A DNA stretch of 64,000 bases from Tetranychus cinnabarinus. Taxonomy: Eukaryota > Arthropoda > Arachnida > Trombidiformes > Tetranychidae. Positions 48,310 through 60,479 of the stretch are shown here, piece after piece. Below the pieces are notes generated by a model. The model saw only the letters and a list, made by a program, of their open reading frames with translations, was not told the DNA's origin and ran no database searches. Numbering within the stretch: the stretch's first letter is position 1; the number at the start of each line of letters is the position of its first letter. The DNA lies in contig WHVY01000003.1 of assembly GCA_022266195.1 (NCBI GenBank), forward strand, positions 10,726,001 to 10,790,000. Reading direction: 5' to 3'. The translations under genes and the position numbers were made by a program.

Positions 48310-50531
48310 TCATAAATCCTCGAAAAAGGCAACACGAGCTTTAGTAGTACCAGACTTTGTACGTCTCAATGTCGAGTACTTATTATCACCTCGATTCAAG
48401 TTTTCCTCGTGAATCCTATCCATTGAAGTTAAACGATCCTCCACTTTGAGAACTTCAATTTCAGATTTCAAATCTCTTAATTGTTCTTGAAGATGGCGAC
48501 TTTTCTTCAGATATTCCATTCGTTCTTTTTCAATTTCCAGCACCAATTTTTCTACATCAGTGTCATTGATCAATTCACAAGATGTCGGTGTTGTAACTAT
48601 ATTATTTAAACTATCGTGGCGTCGTGCACTGACACTTGTTGCTGTCGTTGTGGTATTACTTGATGTGTATAATTGGTATGAACTATTTGTACATGATGGT
48701 GATAAGTTTGTTGGATTAACAATAATGGGATAAGTTTCGTTGACCGCTACATCATTTATAGTTAACTCTTTCAAATTGTTGTGACACGATTGACTATGAT
48801 GATCAAAAGTATCCAAATTATTTGTAATATATAAAGGTTCTGAATTGATTAAAGCACCATTAGTTGTAGGCGATTTTGGACATTCTGTGTCATTTATTTG
48901 AGATCCATTGATATAAATAGTTGTGCTATCATGTTGAGGACTTTGTGAGGGCATCCTTAAGATATCAAACAATTTTTCCTTTGCTTCCCGTTCAGATAAT
49001 TTAGCTTTCAACAATTCTTCTCGCAGTTGTTCTGCTTCTTTAGCTCTTCTCTCACTTTCCTCAACCATTGTAGTTGCCAATAGCTCAGCTTCTGTAGCTT
49101 TTCTTTCCATTATTGACTTTTCTTCCTCAGTTTTAATTGCATTTATTTTAAATCTCTGAATCTCAGCTTCAGCTTCTGCTGCTTTCTGTGACAACATCAT
49201 TGCATCTTCTTCAGCCATCCGAGCCTTTTCAGCCAACAACTCAACAGTTTCTTCCGATCTTCTCAATGCTTCTTGAGCAACTCTGGCTTCTTCTTGATAT
49301 TGAAATAAACGCTGTTGCAATTCTCTCTTTTCCCTTTCAGCTTCCTCTCTTAATTGTTTTTCCCGAATGAATTTTTGTCTTTCTGCATGACGACGAAGCT
49401 TTTCTTCCTTTGCTTGAGCTTTCATCTGTTGCATTTCCATAGTATCAGGTCTTCGTCTTTTCATGTAAAGATCATGATTTCCTATACATAAATCTAGAAT
49501 AAGCTTGTTCATTCGCGTTTTAGATGAATAAAAGTGAAAAAGAGGTGCATTTTTATCGACAGGTTTGATAGTGAATTTTTTGTCATCATATGAAATATTT
49601 CGAATTTCGTTCCATGGAAATGTTATCTTGGGCGACAGTTTGTTATCTTTTTCGTATATATTAAGGCCCATTGCAGTGACACCAAGCCATATTTCCGATT
49701 CTTTCTTATTGCTTATAGGAAAATAATTGACCCCATACATATCAAGGTCTTGAGCTATCTTCAGGTATTCCATTTCTGCTTCACCTGCCGTTATTCCTCG
49801 ATGATCAGCATACCAAACTCTTATTCTTTCTTCCCACATTTCTGGTGTCATTTGATACTGGTCGATAACTCTTTGTGGCAATAAATCTTCAGCATCTGCT
49901 AACATTCCAGGCTTGTAAGTAGCTTCATCATAATCACCATATTTGGCTTGTACAGCATAACTGGCTAGTAAGACAGACGCTTCAGGTGGACAGTAAATAT
50001 CCTCATTGAGAATTGCTTGTTTCACTTGAAGAAAAAACAAATGTTGAGTTATCTCTTGAATAAGCTCTCCGGCAACATCTTCAGGGAAAAATTTGGCTAG
50101 AAAGAGAAATGACATTTGAGGCACTGGTTTGTTTCTATTTGATGATAAACTTGATGAAGACGAATTTGATGAATTACAAGGCTTGTAAGTTAATCTAACT
50201 TCTTGATCACAGATTCGTTTATCCATTTTTAACCAAGCAATATAACCTAAAAGGAAAAGAAGCAAAGGTAGAGATGAGTTTTCTGATATTCATAAGGTTT
50301 AATAAAAATGGATTCCATTTTCCATTAGAATGGCGGAAAAGTAATACCTTTGACATCAACATATTGAAGTCCAAAAAAATTGGTCTCTCGTAAACCCAAG
50401 GTACGTGTAACCAGTTCAAATAAATCTCCACCGGTTGCTTTATGCGATATATCAAAATCTAGTTGAGCATCCATGGTGATCACTTCAACTGACATCATTT
50501 TATTCTTGGATCCTCTTAATAAACTTTTCAT
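48310..50531 (-). CDS. Mer: Merlin (NF2 tumour-suppressor homologue)
   Basis: FERM-domain cortical protein linking membrane and actin and acting upstream of Hippo signalling. Two exons, 50348..50531 and 48310..50246 (phase 1, K-G-Y), 706 residues against about 590-635 usually. FERM domain (about 13-335): TLGLRETNFFGLQY, EITQHLFFLQVK, CPPEASVLLASYAVQAKYGDYD, the conserved block YQMTPEMWEERI, FPWNEIRNISY. Coiled coil about 335-520. The C-terminal tail ends KARVAFFEDL, which separates Merlin from ezrin/radixin/moesin (these end in EAL or EAM). Extra length comes from a Ser/Asn insert in FERM lobe F1 and a roughly 100-residue linker. At the position of human Ser518 the local sequence is EKLVLEIEKE, so the serine is a valine. 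ATGs at 50531, 50498 and 50495 are possible starts; I chose the first. Confidence 0.95.
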
Positions 50532-52269
50532 CTTGACAGATCTTGATTGGTGTAAGGCACAACAGTAATGGTATAAAAAAATGTAATTTTAAACAGAGTC
50601 TTGAAAATGATGCATAAAAATCGCTGTATCAGCTTCAAAATATTGCTTCATCCAGCTATAAGAGAAAGAGAAAAAAAGATAAATAGATAAATTAGCAACA
50701 GAGTTATAGTAATTTTTTCATAATAAGAGTAAAAACAATGACAGAAGTAATAATAAAATATGTGAAAATGAAAACCATAAATGGCTTTAGCTGATGGAAC
50801 ATTGGAATGGAACTAAGATTAATTGAAACACAACTAAAAGTTGAACTGAATAATCCTTTAATAGAAAATTTAGATTTCACCTTGAATCGATTATGAACAA
50901 TCTGTGAAACCAAAGGAAACATTCCTAAAGCACAAAAAAATCAAATAAAAGGTTCTCAAAACGATATCATTTACACTCGATTCAAAGTATTATGTGATGA
51001 CTTTTGAAGGGATCAATTTTTGATGATGCTGGAGATGAAGATAAAGGTGAGCTGTTTTTTTCTCATCAATTGCAAGACTGGTTAACTTTTAATAGCCTCA
51101 ACCGATCAATCCTAGAAAAAGTTGTTTGACCAGGGACAAGTTAACAAAAGTGAGAAAAGCACAAAAAGACAGGCAAAAAAACTCACTACATAAGATGAAC
51201 TTTCATGTTGAATTGGTTGAGTTATTTGTTATATTGATGTTGTTGTGGTAAAGGTAAATCTCTTTAAGAGCTTTGATTAGTTGAAATGTTAAGAACAAAG
51301 AAGTAAAAATGAGTGAAAATAAATTATTTTAGTTACAGGGTGAAGGGAAAACTTAGTTACTGCTATTGTAAATAGTGAGAAGTCAGAAGATATTAACAGG
51401 CATTGTGAGTCAATTGAATAACTTAGCAAAAACCTTTGTAACTGACTTGCAAAAAAGCGACTGGCTTCGGTATTCAAAGATTGAGAGGAGAAACACAAAT
51501 AGCGGTTATTTCAACTAGTTATTCAACATGGTGATAATTGAGTTACAATTTTTTGCACTGTTAAACATATACAGTGGATGGGTTGATCAACCCTCTGCGC
51601 ATTAAGGTTCAGGGCACAATTAGATATTTCATGAAACATCGATTGTATCAGTTTTCAATAAATTTAATCAACTAAATCATCATAAGTATTTCTTGATATG
51701 ATTTGATGCGTCCTTGAGTAGTAGGAATTTTATGACTAGAAAGAGATTTTGTATTCATACAGATAAATAGAGGAAATGTTAAAGTTATGCAGCAATTAAC
51801 TGTAAACACTTTTATTTTAAACAATAAAATGGATAAGATTATGAGTTTCTTCAAATTGAAACACTGACAACACTGGAAACACTTGACAAAAACCCAGAAA
51901 ATTCACCAAAAATGTTATCTTGCAATTGAACATTCAGACCAGTGTTGATTGTTGTATCAAAATTCAAAGTTTCTCTTGACCATCATTGTAAGTTGATTGC
52001 TTTAACAATCAATTCGAGTTTAAATCAAGAAATGATTATTTAATTTAATGATGATATTTCATCATCAAGCTAAAGCTTTCATAGCTGTATCTATGCATGT
52101 CACATGGCATAATGTTTTGTTGCCAGTCTCTTCAAGCCAGATGATTTGGCATGGAGAGAGATAATAGTGAGATGATAAATTTTGATCCTATGAGACAAGA
52201 TTTATATTGGCTTGTCAACTCTTGTGTTTATTATAATATTATAATATTTCTTTGGTGTCTACACCATTT
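50532..52269. other. Shared 5' flank of Merlin and the SDR gene
   Basis: Divergent arrangement: Merlin goes left, the dehydrogenase right. AT-rich, with no frame above about 75 codons and no recognisable exon. The dehydrogenase promoter must lie in the right part. If Merlin uses repeat module R1 copy 4 as its first exon, this whole stretch is part of Merlin's first intron. Confidence 0.4.
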
Positions 52270-53205
52270 ATGTTCATCATGGGAAAAGTAAATAGATTAT
52301 CCGGTGATATTAGTGCCAAAGGTAAGACAATCTTGATTACTGGTTGTAATAGAGGAATTGGTCGGACAACAGCCATTGATCTTGCTCGAAGAGGTGCTTC
52401 AGTCATCATGGCTTGTCGCAATATTGAAGCTGCATCAAAGGTTGCTGAAGAAATTAAAAGTGAAACTGGGCAACAAAGTGCGACGATAATATCACTTGAT
52501 TTATCGTCACTTTCTTCAATCAAAAAGGCAGCTGATGAAATCAATAGTAAATATGATAAAATTGATATTCTTATCAACAATGCGGGAATCTATGGATCAG
52601 CTGATAGAAAGATAACTGAAGATGGAAACGAAATGCATTTCCAATCAAATCATTTGGGACCATTTCTTTTAACTCGATTATTGTTACCCAAACTGAAAGC
52701 TAGTTCACCTTCAAGAATTGTTAATGTTTCCTCTGAAGCTCATCGATTAACGCGTTCAATTGATTTAGATGATGTCAACTTTGAGAAAAAGTATTCCTCC
52801 TTCAATGCTTATTGTGTTACTAAATTGGAAAACATTTTATTCACTAATTACTTGGCTAGAGAACTCAAAGACTCTGGTGTTACCGTGAATGCTCTTCATC
52901 CCGGTACTATCGAAACTGGTTTACTTAATAATTCAGCTTTCTCTAAATACTTCTATGGTTGGTTAGGTCCACTAAAACGCTTATTTGTCAAAAGTGATGA
53001 AGAGGGAGCTCAAACAACAGTTTATTGTGCTTTGGAACCATCACTGAGTAATGTCACTGGTAAATATTTTGACAATTGCAAAGAACGAAGTGCTTCCAGC
53101 CTGGCTATGGACTTAGGATTGGCTAAAAGGCTTTGGGACTTATCAGAAAAGATGACAGCCAGTTATTTGGGACTAAAGACTGAGAATAACAAAACCATGC
53201 CTTGA
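52270..53205 (+). CDS. Short-chain dehydrogenase, retinol dehydrogenase 11-14-like, intronless
   Basis: Classical SDR oxidoreductase; relatives reduce or oxidise retinoids and other lipid aldehydes with NADP(H). Single exon, 311 residues from the ATG at 52270. The ATG at 52279 has the better context (A at -3, G at +4) and would give 308; the frame is open upstream only through non-ATG codons. Cofactor-binding TGCNRGIG (about 22-29), NNAGIY, active-site serine in NVSSEAH and YxxxK (YCVTK) are all present, followed by HPGTIETGLL. The N-terminus has no clear membrane anchor, unlike many RDH proteins. It is intronless, whereas most neighbours are split, which fits a retrocopy or an SDR expansion. 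Substrate unknown. Confidence 0.92.
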   Translation: MFIMGKVNRLSGDISAKGKTILITGCNRGIGRTTAIDLARRGASVIMACRNIEAASKVAEEIKSETGQQSATIISLDLSSLSSIKKAADEINSKYDKIDILINNAGIYGSADRKITEDGNEMHFQSNHLGPFLLTRLLLPKLKASSPSRIVNVSSEAHRLTRSIDLDDVNFEKKYSSFNAYCVTKLENILFTNYLARELKDSGVTVNALHPGTIETGLLNNSAFSKYFYGWLGPLKRLFVKSDEEGAQTTVYCALEPSLSNVTGKYFDNCKERSASSLAMDLGLAKRLWDLSEKMTASYLGLKTENNKTMP

Positions 53206-53529
53206 ACTATCAGTACAAAAAGATACAAACACTTTACTTAAGTACTTTGTAAATTAATTAAGCTCTAGATATGTTTATGCCTACTTGAATCGGCCAAAAT
53301 TTACAATTTTCTCAATCACAAATCTTAGGTTTGTTTTTTCTGTGAATTTAACAAACAGTAAATGGGTTCTAAAAATGTACTTGCAATGTACTTTATCTTA
53401 CTTTTTGATTTTCTCGTTATAAATATGTTTCTCTATCAATTGTTGTCAGTTATCAAACTAAAGATTGTAAAGAGGAAACAATCACATACTGCATTTTCAC
53501 GATAACTGAATCGAGTGAAAGAAAGATAA

Positions 53530-53770
53530 AATGAGTAATGAGGTCTCACCTTTTTTGCAGGTTAGTGAAATAGGGTGATATTTTTCAATAAATCCATGGT
53601 ATCAATGATTCACTAATGGCACTAGATTACACCATTGAACATTAATTAATATTATGTAGCACAAAATAAAATTTTAAAGGTTATTAGGCGAAAAAAGATA
53701 AAGTGAAAGGAAAAAAGAGAAAGATGAAGATAAAGAAGAAACAAAGGAGCAGAAAAGAATAACAAAATCT
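53530..53770 (-). repeat. 5'-flank repeat module R1, copy 4 (distal to Merlin)
   Basis: Most diverged copy, closest to copy 1 (shared TTCACTAATGGCACTAGATT, then CATTGAA and TTAATTAAT blocks, and TTAAAGGTTAT). On the minus strand the core ends ACCTGCAAAAAAG followed by donor GTGAGACC at 53549. It lies 3.0 kb from the Merlin ATG with the SDR gene in between on the other strand. Confidence 0.5.
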
Positions 53771-53959
53771 GAATTATTGTGACTTGAAGGATCAATTAAC
53801 TTTAAGGCACTTTACAAAATATAAGTTCAAGGACCAAGTTCAATAATCAGACATTCTTCAAATCTACAAATCTAAATATTAATAATGATTACAGATCAGT
53901 TTACAAAATAAGAAACCGAAAGCCAAAGTCAGTCACATCACATTCTTTCAATTCAATTA

Positions 53960-54345
53960 GTATTTTACTGAAATCTCGATAGAGGGAGGTAGCTGATTCA
54001 TCCTTTATTTTGCTTTTTAATTTTTATTGTTTATTCCCAAAGTGGATTTAAAAATTAATTAATTCAACTCTTCAGTGTTGTCATCATAGTTAAACTTCAT
54101 TTCTAATTGATGATTTCATCCCGAATCATTTACATGTTTGTTGACAGCTGTATTTAATTTTCTCAATCATTATGTTTCAACTTGTGTAGTGAATTGGTTT
54201 CAAATGGAGGAACCAAATTGGTGTAACAATTGGAAATTTGTTGTTATATTTTCATGGAGATAAATTTTCAACTTTTTTCTTAATAATTTGCTTTTCTTGA
54301 AACAAACCATGTAAGTTAATTCAAAATTTTTAAATTGTGTGAAAT
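53960..54345 (+). repeat. Duplicated block A, copy 1 (5' flank of PPM1H)
   Basis: Matches 58845-59125 through AGCTGATTCATCCTTTATTT, GTGGATTTAAAAATTAATTA, GGTGTAACAATTG and a final stretch around a splice donor: ACCAT|GTAAGTTAATTC here, AACT|GTAAGTAAATTC in copy 2. The donor at 54312 pairs naturally with the acceptor before the PPM1H ATG, so this is probably its promoter and noncoding first exon. Confidence 0.6.
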
Positions 54346-54548
54346 CCAGTTGAGATAATACCGCTAGGGGAACTCTCATGCAATAAAAGATTTGATAACA
54401 ACCAGGGAAACAAAAATATTGAAAACCTGGCGAAATGTTACTCTATATTTACTCTAGTTTTTTCCCTTATTCACAATGATTTAATTGTTAGTTAACAGTT
54501 TCTTCTTCTTTTCGCATCTACTGTTAAGTAGACTTATTATTTTTAAAG

Positions 54549-57180
54549 ATGTTTAACAAAATTAAAGGAGCCTTTATTAATGCTGTTAATAATCTTGATG
54601 GACAATTGGATCCTATTGCAATGTCTAGTGATCCATATGTTGGCTCTTCTCGATCCGGCGAAAGTGCAGCTCTTGGAAAGCCAATGTTTGCTTTACCATC
54701 TAATTTAAAGCGTATCAGCAAAGGACCTGTTCTAAAATATAGATATACAAGACCACATTTTCTTCAGTTGAATTCAGACGATGAAATACAAGTTTCTGCT
54801 GACCAAATTATACGACCAATCATTGTTCCTCGTGATATTGCTAAACTTTCATGGAACTCTGGATATGCTGAGTAAGTCATTATGGTTCAATTATTTGCTA
54901 CTCTATTATTTACATTAGAAATGACTATGCTAATTTGATTGTCTCTGGTTATTTTAAGGGCTGTGAATGCTGGTAAAAGTCAGCGTAATGAAGATCAAGC
55001 CGCTATTCATAAAGGTTTGCTTCGAGCTGTCATATCAAAAGAAGTGATTCAAAATAAAATTGCTGATATGATCTCTATCAGAAAAATCTCAGTTAGACCA
55101 GCTTATAAAATGGCCCCGAAACCTGTTTCAGCACCTGTCTCTCAAAATATATCAAAAACTTCAGATGCTGCGACAAAAAAGATTGGTAATATTAAAGAAG
55201 AAAATTTACCAACAATCGACAATTCTCAATCCGACGAAGTTAAGCCTTCAATAGTCAAAGTTGAACCTGGAATTGAAGAAGTAACGTCTACCGATAGTAA
55301 TGTTTCCGAAGGATCTCTGTTGAACGGAACTCCGGATGACTTATTATCACCATCAACTCCTTTACCATTTTCCTCCATCTTACCAGCTGAATCAGAACCA
55401 ATTCCCACTCTCGTCGTATCTTCTATTGCTCCTTCAGTGGACAAAGATAACCTATCACAAGTCGAAGATTCATTACCATACGTCTACTTTGGTTTGTTCG
55501 ATGGACATGCCGGCTCTGATGTTGCGGTTGCTGCTGCCTATAGGCTCCATAAAATCGTTCATGACAAACTTTCAAGCATAGCAGATCTTCTTATTACTTT
55601 TGGAATCGAAGAAAACGCATTCCAAGGCGATGCTGATTTGAAATTTGCAACTGAAAACACCAAAGGTGTAATATATCAACCAAGTTTTCCCCCAGACACG
55701 TACTTTTCTGTACATGACCCAGTTAAAGATAAAACAGTTTCAGTTGACAACCTAATCTCTGGAGCTCTTGAAAAGGCATTTTGGGATATGGTAAATTATT
55801 TCATTCAATGTTATCCATTGTTTTAGTTATTTAATCTCAATGTTAATTCATTTTATTGCTTTCATTTTTTTATAAGGACCAAGAGATTGAAAGAGATAAA
55901 ATTAATTATTATATGCGAGGAGGTTGTACAGCTTTGGTGTCTCTTTTTATTCTCGGTAAACTTTATGTTGCCAACGCCGGTGACAGTCGGTAAGTCGATT
56001 CAAGCATATGATAAAAACTATAATAAATTGCTTTCAATCTGAAAGTCTCACAATTTTTAACTCTCTATAACTTGTTTATCTTTTTACAGTGCTATAGTTC
56101 ATAAAAATGGGGAAGTAATACCAATGTCTTTTGACTTCACTCCAGCATCGGAAAGAACAAGGGTCAAGTATTTGGTAAATATAATTTTACACAAGTATCT
56201 TTCATTATTTATTTACAATGTATCTTTTTTATTTTGGTTTATTTATCAGGGTTTGTTGCGTCCTGACTTTTTAGGCAATGATTTTACTCATTTAGAGTTT
56301 ATAAGACGTCCTCTCAGAAAAGATCTTGGTAAAGAGTTGTTATACAGAGATGCATACATGTCTGGATGGTAAGAATCAATAGTTCATACTAATCATGCAT
56401 ATTGAATTGACATGTCATAATATGTTTCACATTTTTTTCACTTGACTAATAGGGCTTATAAAACTGTTAAACCTGAAGATTTGAAGATTCCTTTGATTCA
56501 TGGCGAAGGAAAAAAAGTAAGTCTAGTGATAATTTTAAATTCATTTTTCACTTCTACATCTATTCATTTTTTTAAAGAGTCGTGTTGCTGCAACAATTGG
56601 TGTTACTCGTGGTTTTGGTGATCATGAATTGAAAGCAGCTCATGGTGATATTTACATTAAACCATTCCTTACTTGTCAACCTGAAGTAAGTATTATTGAG
56701 TTATTTTTTAATCTTAATTTTGATAAATAATAATCTTGAACTTTTATTTTTAAGGTTAAAATTCTCGATCTCGAGACAGAAAACTTAACTGATGCAGATG
56801 TGCTCATCATGGGAACTGATGGATTGTGGGATGTTACTTCCAATCACAAAGCGGCTGAAATTGTTCAAAAAGCATTGGATCATTTTCCTGCTAATGATGT
56901 TCAACGGTTCAAGTATAGATATATTTCAGCAGCTCAGGATTTAGTTATGCATTCTAGAGGCAAATCCAAGGATAATGGAAGTTGGAGAACTCAAAATGAA
57001 GAACCAGCAACCATTGATGACATAAGTACTTTTGTGATCCCTCTGAAACCTTATCAACAGGAATATGTTAAATGGAAAGAAGCACGAAGGTTGGTTCGAT
57101 CACAAAATGGTAATCCTTCGACAAGTAAACCTGATTCTTTAGGGGAACAATTAGAGTCTACGAAACTTAATCCAAAATAA
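54549..57180 (+). CDS. PPM1H: PP2C-family protein phosphatase, PPM1H/J/M type
   Basis: Metal-dependent Ser/Thr phosphatase; human PPM1H removes phosphate from Rab GTPases that LRRK2 phosphorylates. Nine exons: 54549..54871, 54959..55790, 55877..55989, 56090..56174, 56250..56368, 56453..56516, 56578..56685 and 56755..57180, with one noncoding exon proposed upstream; 689 residues from eight coding exons, all phases fit. Motifs: QRNEDQAA, metal-binding FGLFDGHAGSD, GGCTALVSL, VANAGDSR, ATIGVTRGFGDHEL, IYIKPFL, GTDGLWDV and DDISTFVIPL. A Ser/Pro-rich insert of about 115 residues before FGLFDGHAG explains the length (human PPM1H 514). The start MFNKIKGAF directly follows an acceptor. An LRRK gene lies in the same window on the other strand. 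Confidence 0.95.
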
Positions 57181-57899
57181 TCTCAGCAATTTCTTTTGAG
57201 TACTTTCAATCTTTCTTTTTATTGAATTAATCTAAAGTTTGTTTCTTTTTATAATTTGTGCTCTTGATTATTTATTATGGCTATTCATTTAAAATTTCAA
57301 TCGTTTCTCATATCCTAATCACTTGTTCATATTTACACACAATTTAATAGGTTTTCTTTTCTACTTGTAAATTTATTTTCTACCATTGATTGGGCTCACT
57401 TTCCACATGACATTACCTCACCTCAGCCGTGACTTTGTTTTCAAAAATAACCAAACATTTTCAACGATCTTTATAACTGTTTCATTGCAATAATTGGACA
57501 ATTTTGCGGCTAAAAATCGTTTGAAATTTCACCAAATTTATTTGCTATTGTGCGATAATTACAATCTTAAAATCTTTCCCACAGTTATTGTGATTGTCTT
57601 ACCAACTGTACTCATAAATTGATCAATTCAAAATGGCAAATCCATGATTTAAAAGTTTAGTTTACCAAGTATTTAATATTTTCATAAATTATATCAATCC
57701 GAATTCAATTATCACAACTGTATGTAATTAAAAGACACGAATGCTAGCTGACATTAACTCTCTTTTTTTAATTATAAATATCAATTTTCTGCGATTTCAA
57801 AGTAGCAAATAGATTTGAAAGTGATATGTTGAATTTTTAAAAGCCTTCTGAAAAGATTTTTTCTGGAAAAATGAAACTCATTCTGTAATAAACACAGAT

Positions 57900-58370
57900 T
57901 GATTAAATAATTGGTTAACCATTGTGAACCACAAAAATGACTGACAAATCAATCAAGTGGTTTACTGAAATCTTTCAACTCAAGACTAATTTCATATTTA
58001 AATGGCCATTTCTTGGGTCAAAATGGGTTAGATTCAGAATTCATTTCAATTTTGGTGATCCTGTAAACCTTAATAGAGTAATAATATCCCAAAATAGACT
58101 TCCAATGAAACTGTTAAAGTTGAAAAAGGTCATTGAATTAGGTATTTAGTAAATTAATTACCTTGATTGTTTTCCTTTCTATACTGCAAGTTTATTTGAA
58201 AAGGTTGAACAAATATCAATTGGCAATTTGTTAACCTTGTTGCCAATCAAAAGGTAAAACATTTTAGCCGCAAATATAATATTATTAAGGTTGAATTACG
58301 TCTATTATCAGATAGTTATTGATGTAAATTGGTTGGAAAATGAATAACATCGTTAATTATCAAAATAATT
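57900..58370. repeat. Duplicated block B, copy 1
   Basis: Matches 60480-60985 through many ordered words: AAATAATTGGTT, TGACTGACAA, ATTTAAATGG/ATTTAAATTGG, TTCTTGGGT, AGTAATAAT, AATGAAACTGT, AAAAGGTCATTGAA, AAAGGTTGAACAAATATCAA, CAATCAAAAGGTAAAACATT, ATTATTAAGGTTGAATT. A 70-codon frame inside copy 1 is broken in copy 2, so I treat it as noncoding. Confidence 0.7.
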
Positions 58371-58844
58371 TGTTTTGGCTTCGTTTATCAACCTATTGAT
58401 GACTAGCGTCCTAAATCCAGTACTTTCAATCCTTACAAGGTACACCTGCGAAATTTCTTATGAGTGTTACATTGATTTTTTTAAAAATAATAAAGCAGGT
58501 TCCAGAGAGTGCATGAAGCATGATAGTGAATCTTTGAATGAAGCATTAACTTCAAATGTTTTACTGACCCAAAGGAAGACATAAACACCATTTGAATCAA
58601 AATGTTTACAGAACACTTGATGATAACGAGATTCATCACTTTTATCGACAATAACGATTTGTCCTTCCACTAATTCTTGCTTTCATTATGGTGTGTGTAT
58701 TAAGTTTTTGACTTCTGTTCATATGTTTATCAACGTTATTATTTGCATGTTATCGATGAATTTACTAAGAAACTGCCAATTCAAGTGTTTTAAGATTTAT
58801 CTTTATTCACTCTTCCTTATCAGGTAAAGTGTACATTTGTACTT

Positions 58845-59125
58845 CACTGAAGCATCAATAGAGGGAGATAGCTGATTCATCCTTTATTTTGCTTTTTAAT
58901 TTTTATTTTTCATTTTGTGTTTAAATGTTGAAAGTGGATTTAAAAATTAATTAATTCAGTTCCTCAGCATTGTCATCATAATGAAATAATAATCATAACG
59001 TCTCCATATCTAATCGGTGTAACAATTGTAAAGTTGTATTTCCAGAGTTATAAATTTGGACTTGTTCCTTAATGAATCGCTTCACAACTGTAAGTAAATT
59101 CAAAATTTTTAAATGCATTACTCTA
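58845..59125 (+). repeat. Duplicated block A, copy 2
   Basis: Second copy of the PPM1H 5' flank (see 53960-54345), keeping the splice donor GTAAGT at 59090. No phosphatase sequence follows it. It is followed at 60480 by block B copy 2, the same order A-B as around the PPM1H gene. Confidence 0.6.
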
Positions 59126-60479
59126 TTGGATTGAACATTCGGGAATCATTTAATGTAATTTTCTAATTGTTTTAACCCAATTTATTCAAATTTTAGTGGA
59201 AAAAGTTGAATTAGCGAGTAAACTTTACTAGAGCCAGAAGGAAGTTATTGTTAAACAAATCAAAATAAGTCATTAACATGCTAGTTTAATTATTCAATAG
59301 AGAAGAGCATTTCCGCATCTTTTTAAAAGCAATGGGCGAGATTCATTCTGCAGGAAAATCATTTTTTAAAAAATTTGGCTAATTTAACTTTTTGTCTAGA
59401 TTTTGGTCTATTTTGACTGAACAATTAAATAATCAGATAAAAATGGTTTAAAACGAAAGTCTACCCAGTTTTGAAGTGCACTACTGTAGTTTCAAATCCA
59501 ACATCAACTCCTATCCTTTGGTCAATCTTGGTTCATGCACGTCTTTTGAGCAAATTGCTAAAATTGTCTGAACGGAAGCTGCAAGCACTGACATGTCTTG
59601 AGAAACGTTTGCTAAGCTTAACCTAACTTGTAGTTATTAACCTTAGAAACTTCATTTTCAAAATTCCCAATTTTGTGGACAATCGAGTGAAGATGGTTTG
59701 GTTTTTTTCAATTTCTAGCCATTAGATTATAAGGTTTTAAAATACTTTTCATTGAACTCATAAATTCTTATGGAAACTTCGTTGATCGTCAAAATTTCCC
59801 ATTATTTTAATAACTGTATTAATCGAGTGATTAAATTATTCCTTGTGTGTTCGGTACGAACATTGATTCAGTCGTTTTTCAAGGCAATATCCAACGATTT
59901 TTAATCCACTATTTGTGTTGAATTTCATCTGAATTATTAAACCTTGACTTTGCATACGACATTTTAATCTCAATCAATAGACAATTCAAGACTAAAATTA
60001 GCCTTAACGGTAAATTGAGTTTTCTCAAAATTGTTACAATTGACTGAAACCGTAATCAGAATTTGATAAAGAGCAGGAAGAGAAAGCAAAGATTTAGGTG
60101 AAAAACTGAGAAAATTGAATCAACTTTTCCATTTCTCATTAGTCAACTTTGATGCGAAACTACCTTTCAAATTGATTAAAACCATTTTGATGACAAAAAA
60201 ATTTGCTTTTCCTCAAAAATAACCATTAAATAGGTTTACCTATGATTAAATTCAAGGTTTAAAAAAGTCCTTTTTCCTGCTTTTCATTCTGATTGTGAAT
60301 CAACTATAAATCAATTGATTAAATTTGGAAGAGATTTAAGTTGATAATATTTTTTTTCTATTGCATGTTGACAGTTAAGGAACCAAAACCAGGAACGTTC
60401 ACCAGACTAAAAGGTATTCACAATTAATCGCTTCACTTATCAACTTGTAATTGTTGACAATCAAAAACAAAAAATATCA

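Larger units (their letters stand above)
53206..54548. other. Region between SDR gene and PPM1H coding start
   Basis: Holds the SDR 3' UTR, repeat module R1 copy 4 (about 53530-53770, minus orientation) and block A1 (53960-54345, plus orientation), the probable promoter and 5'-UTR exon of the phosphatase gene. An acceptor (TTTTTAAAG) directly precedes the phosphatase ATG at 54549. Confidence 0.5.

Noticed and set aside
57937..58149. 70-codon plus-strand frame in block B copy 1
   Set aside because: Not open in block B copy 2, no family, no splice signals of note.
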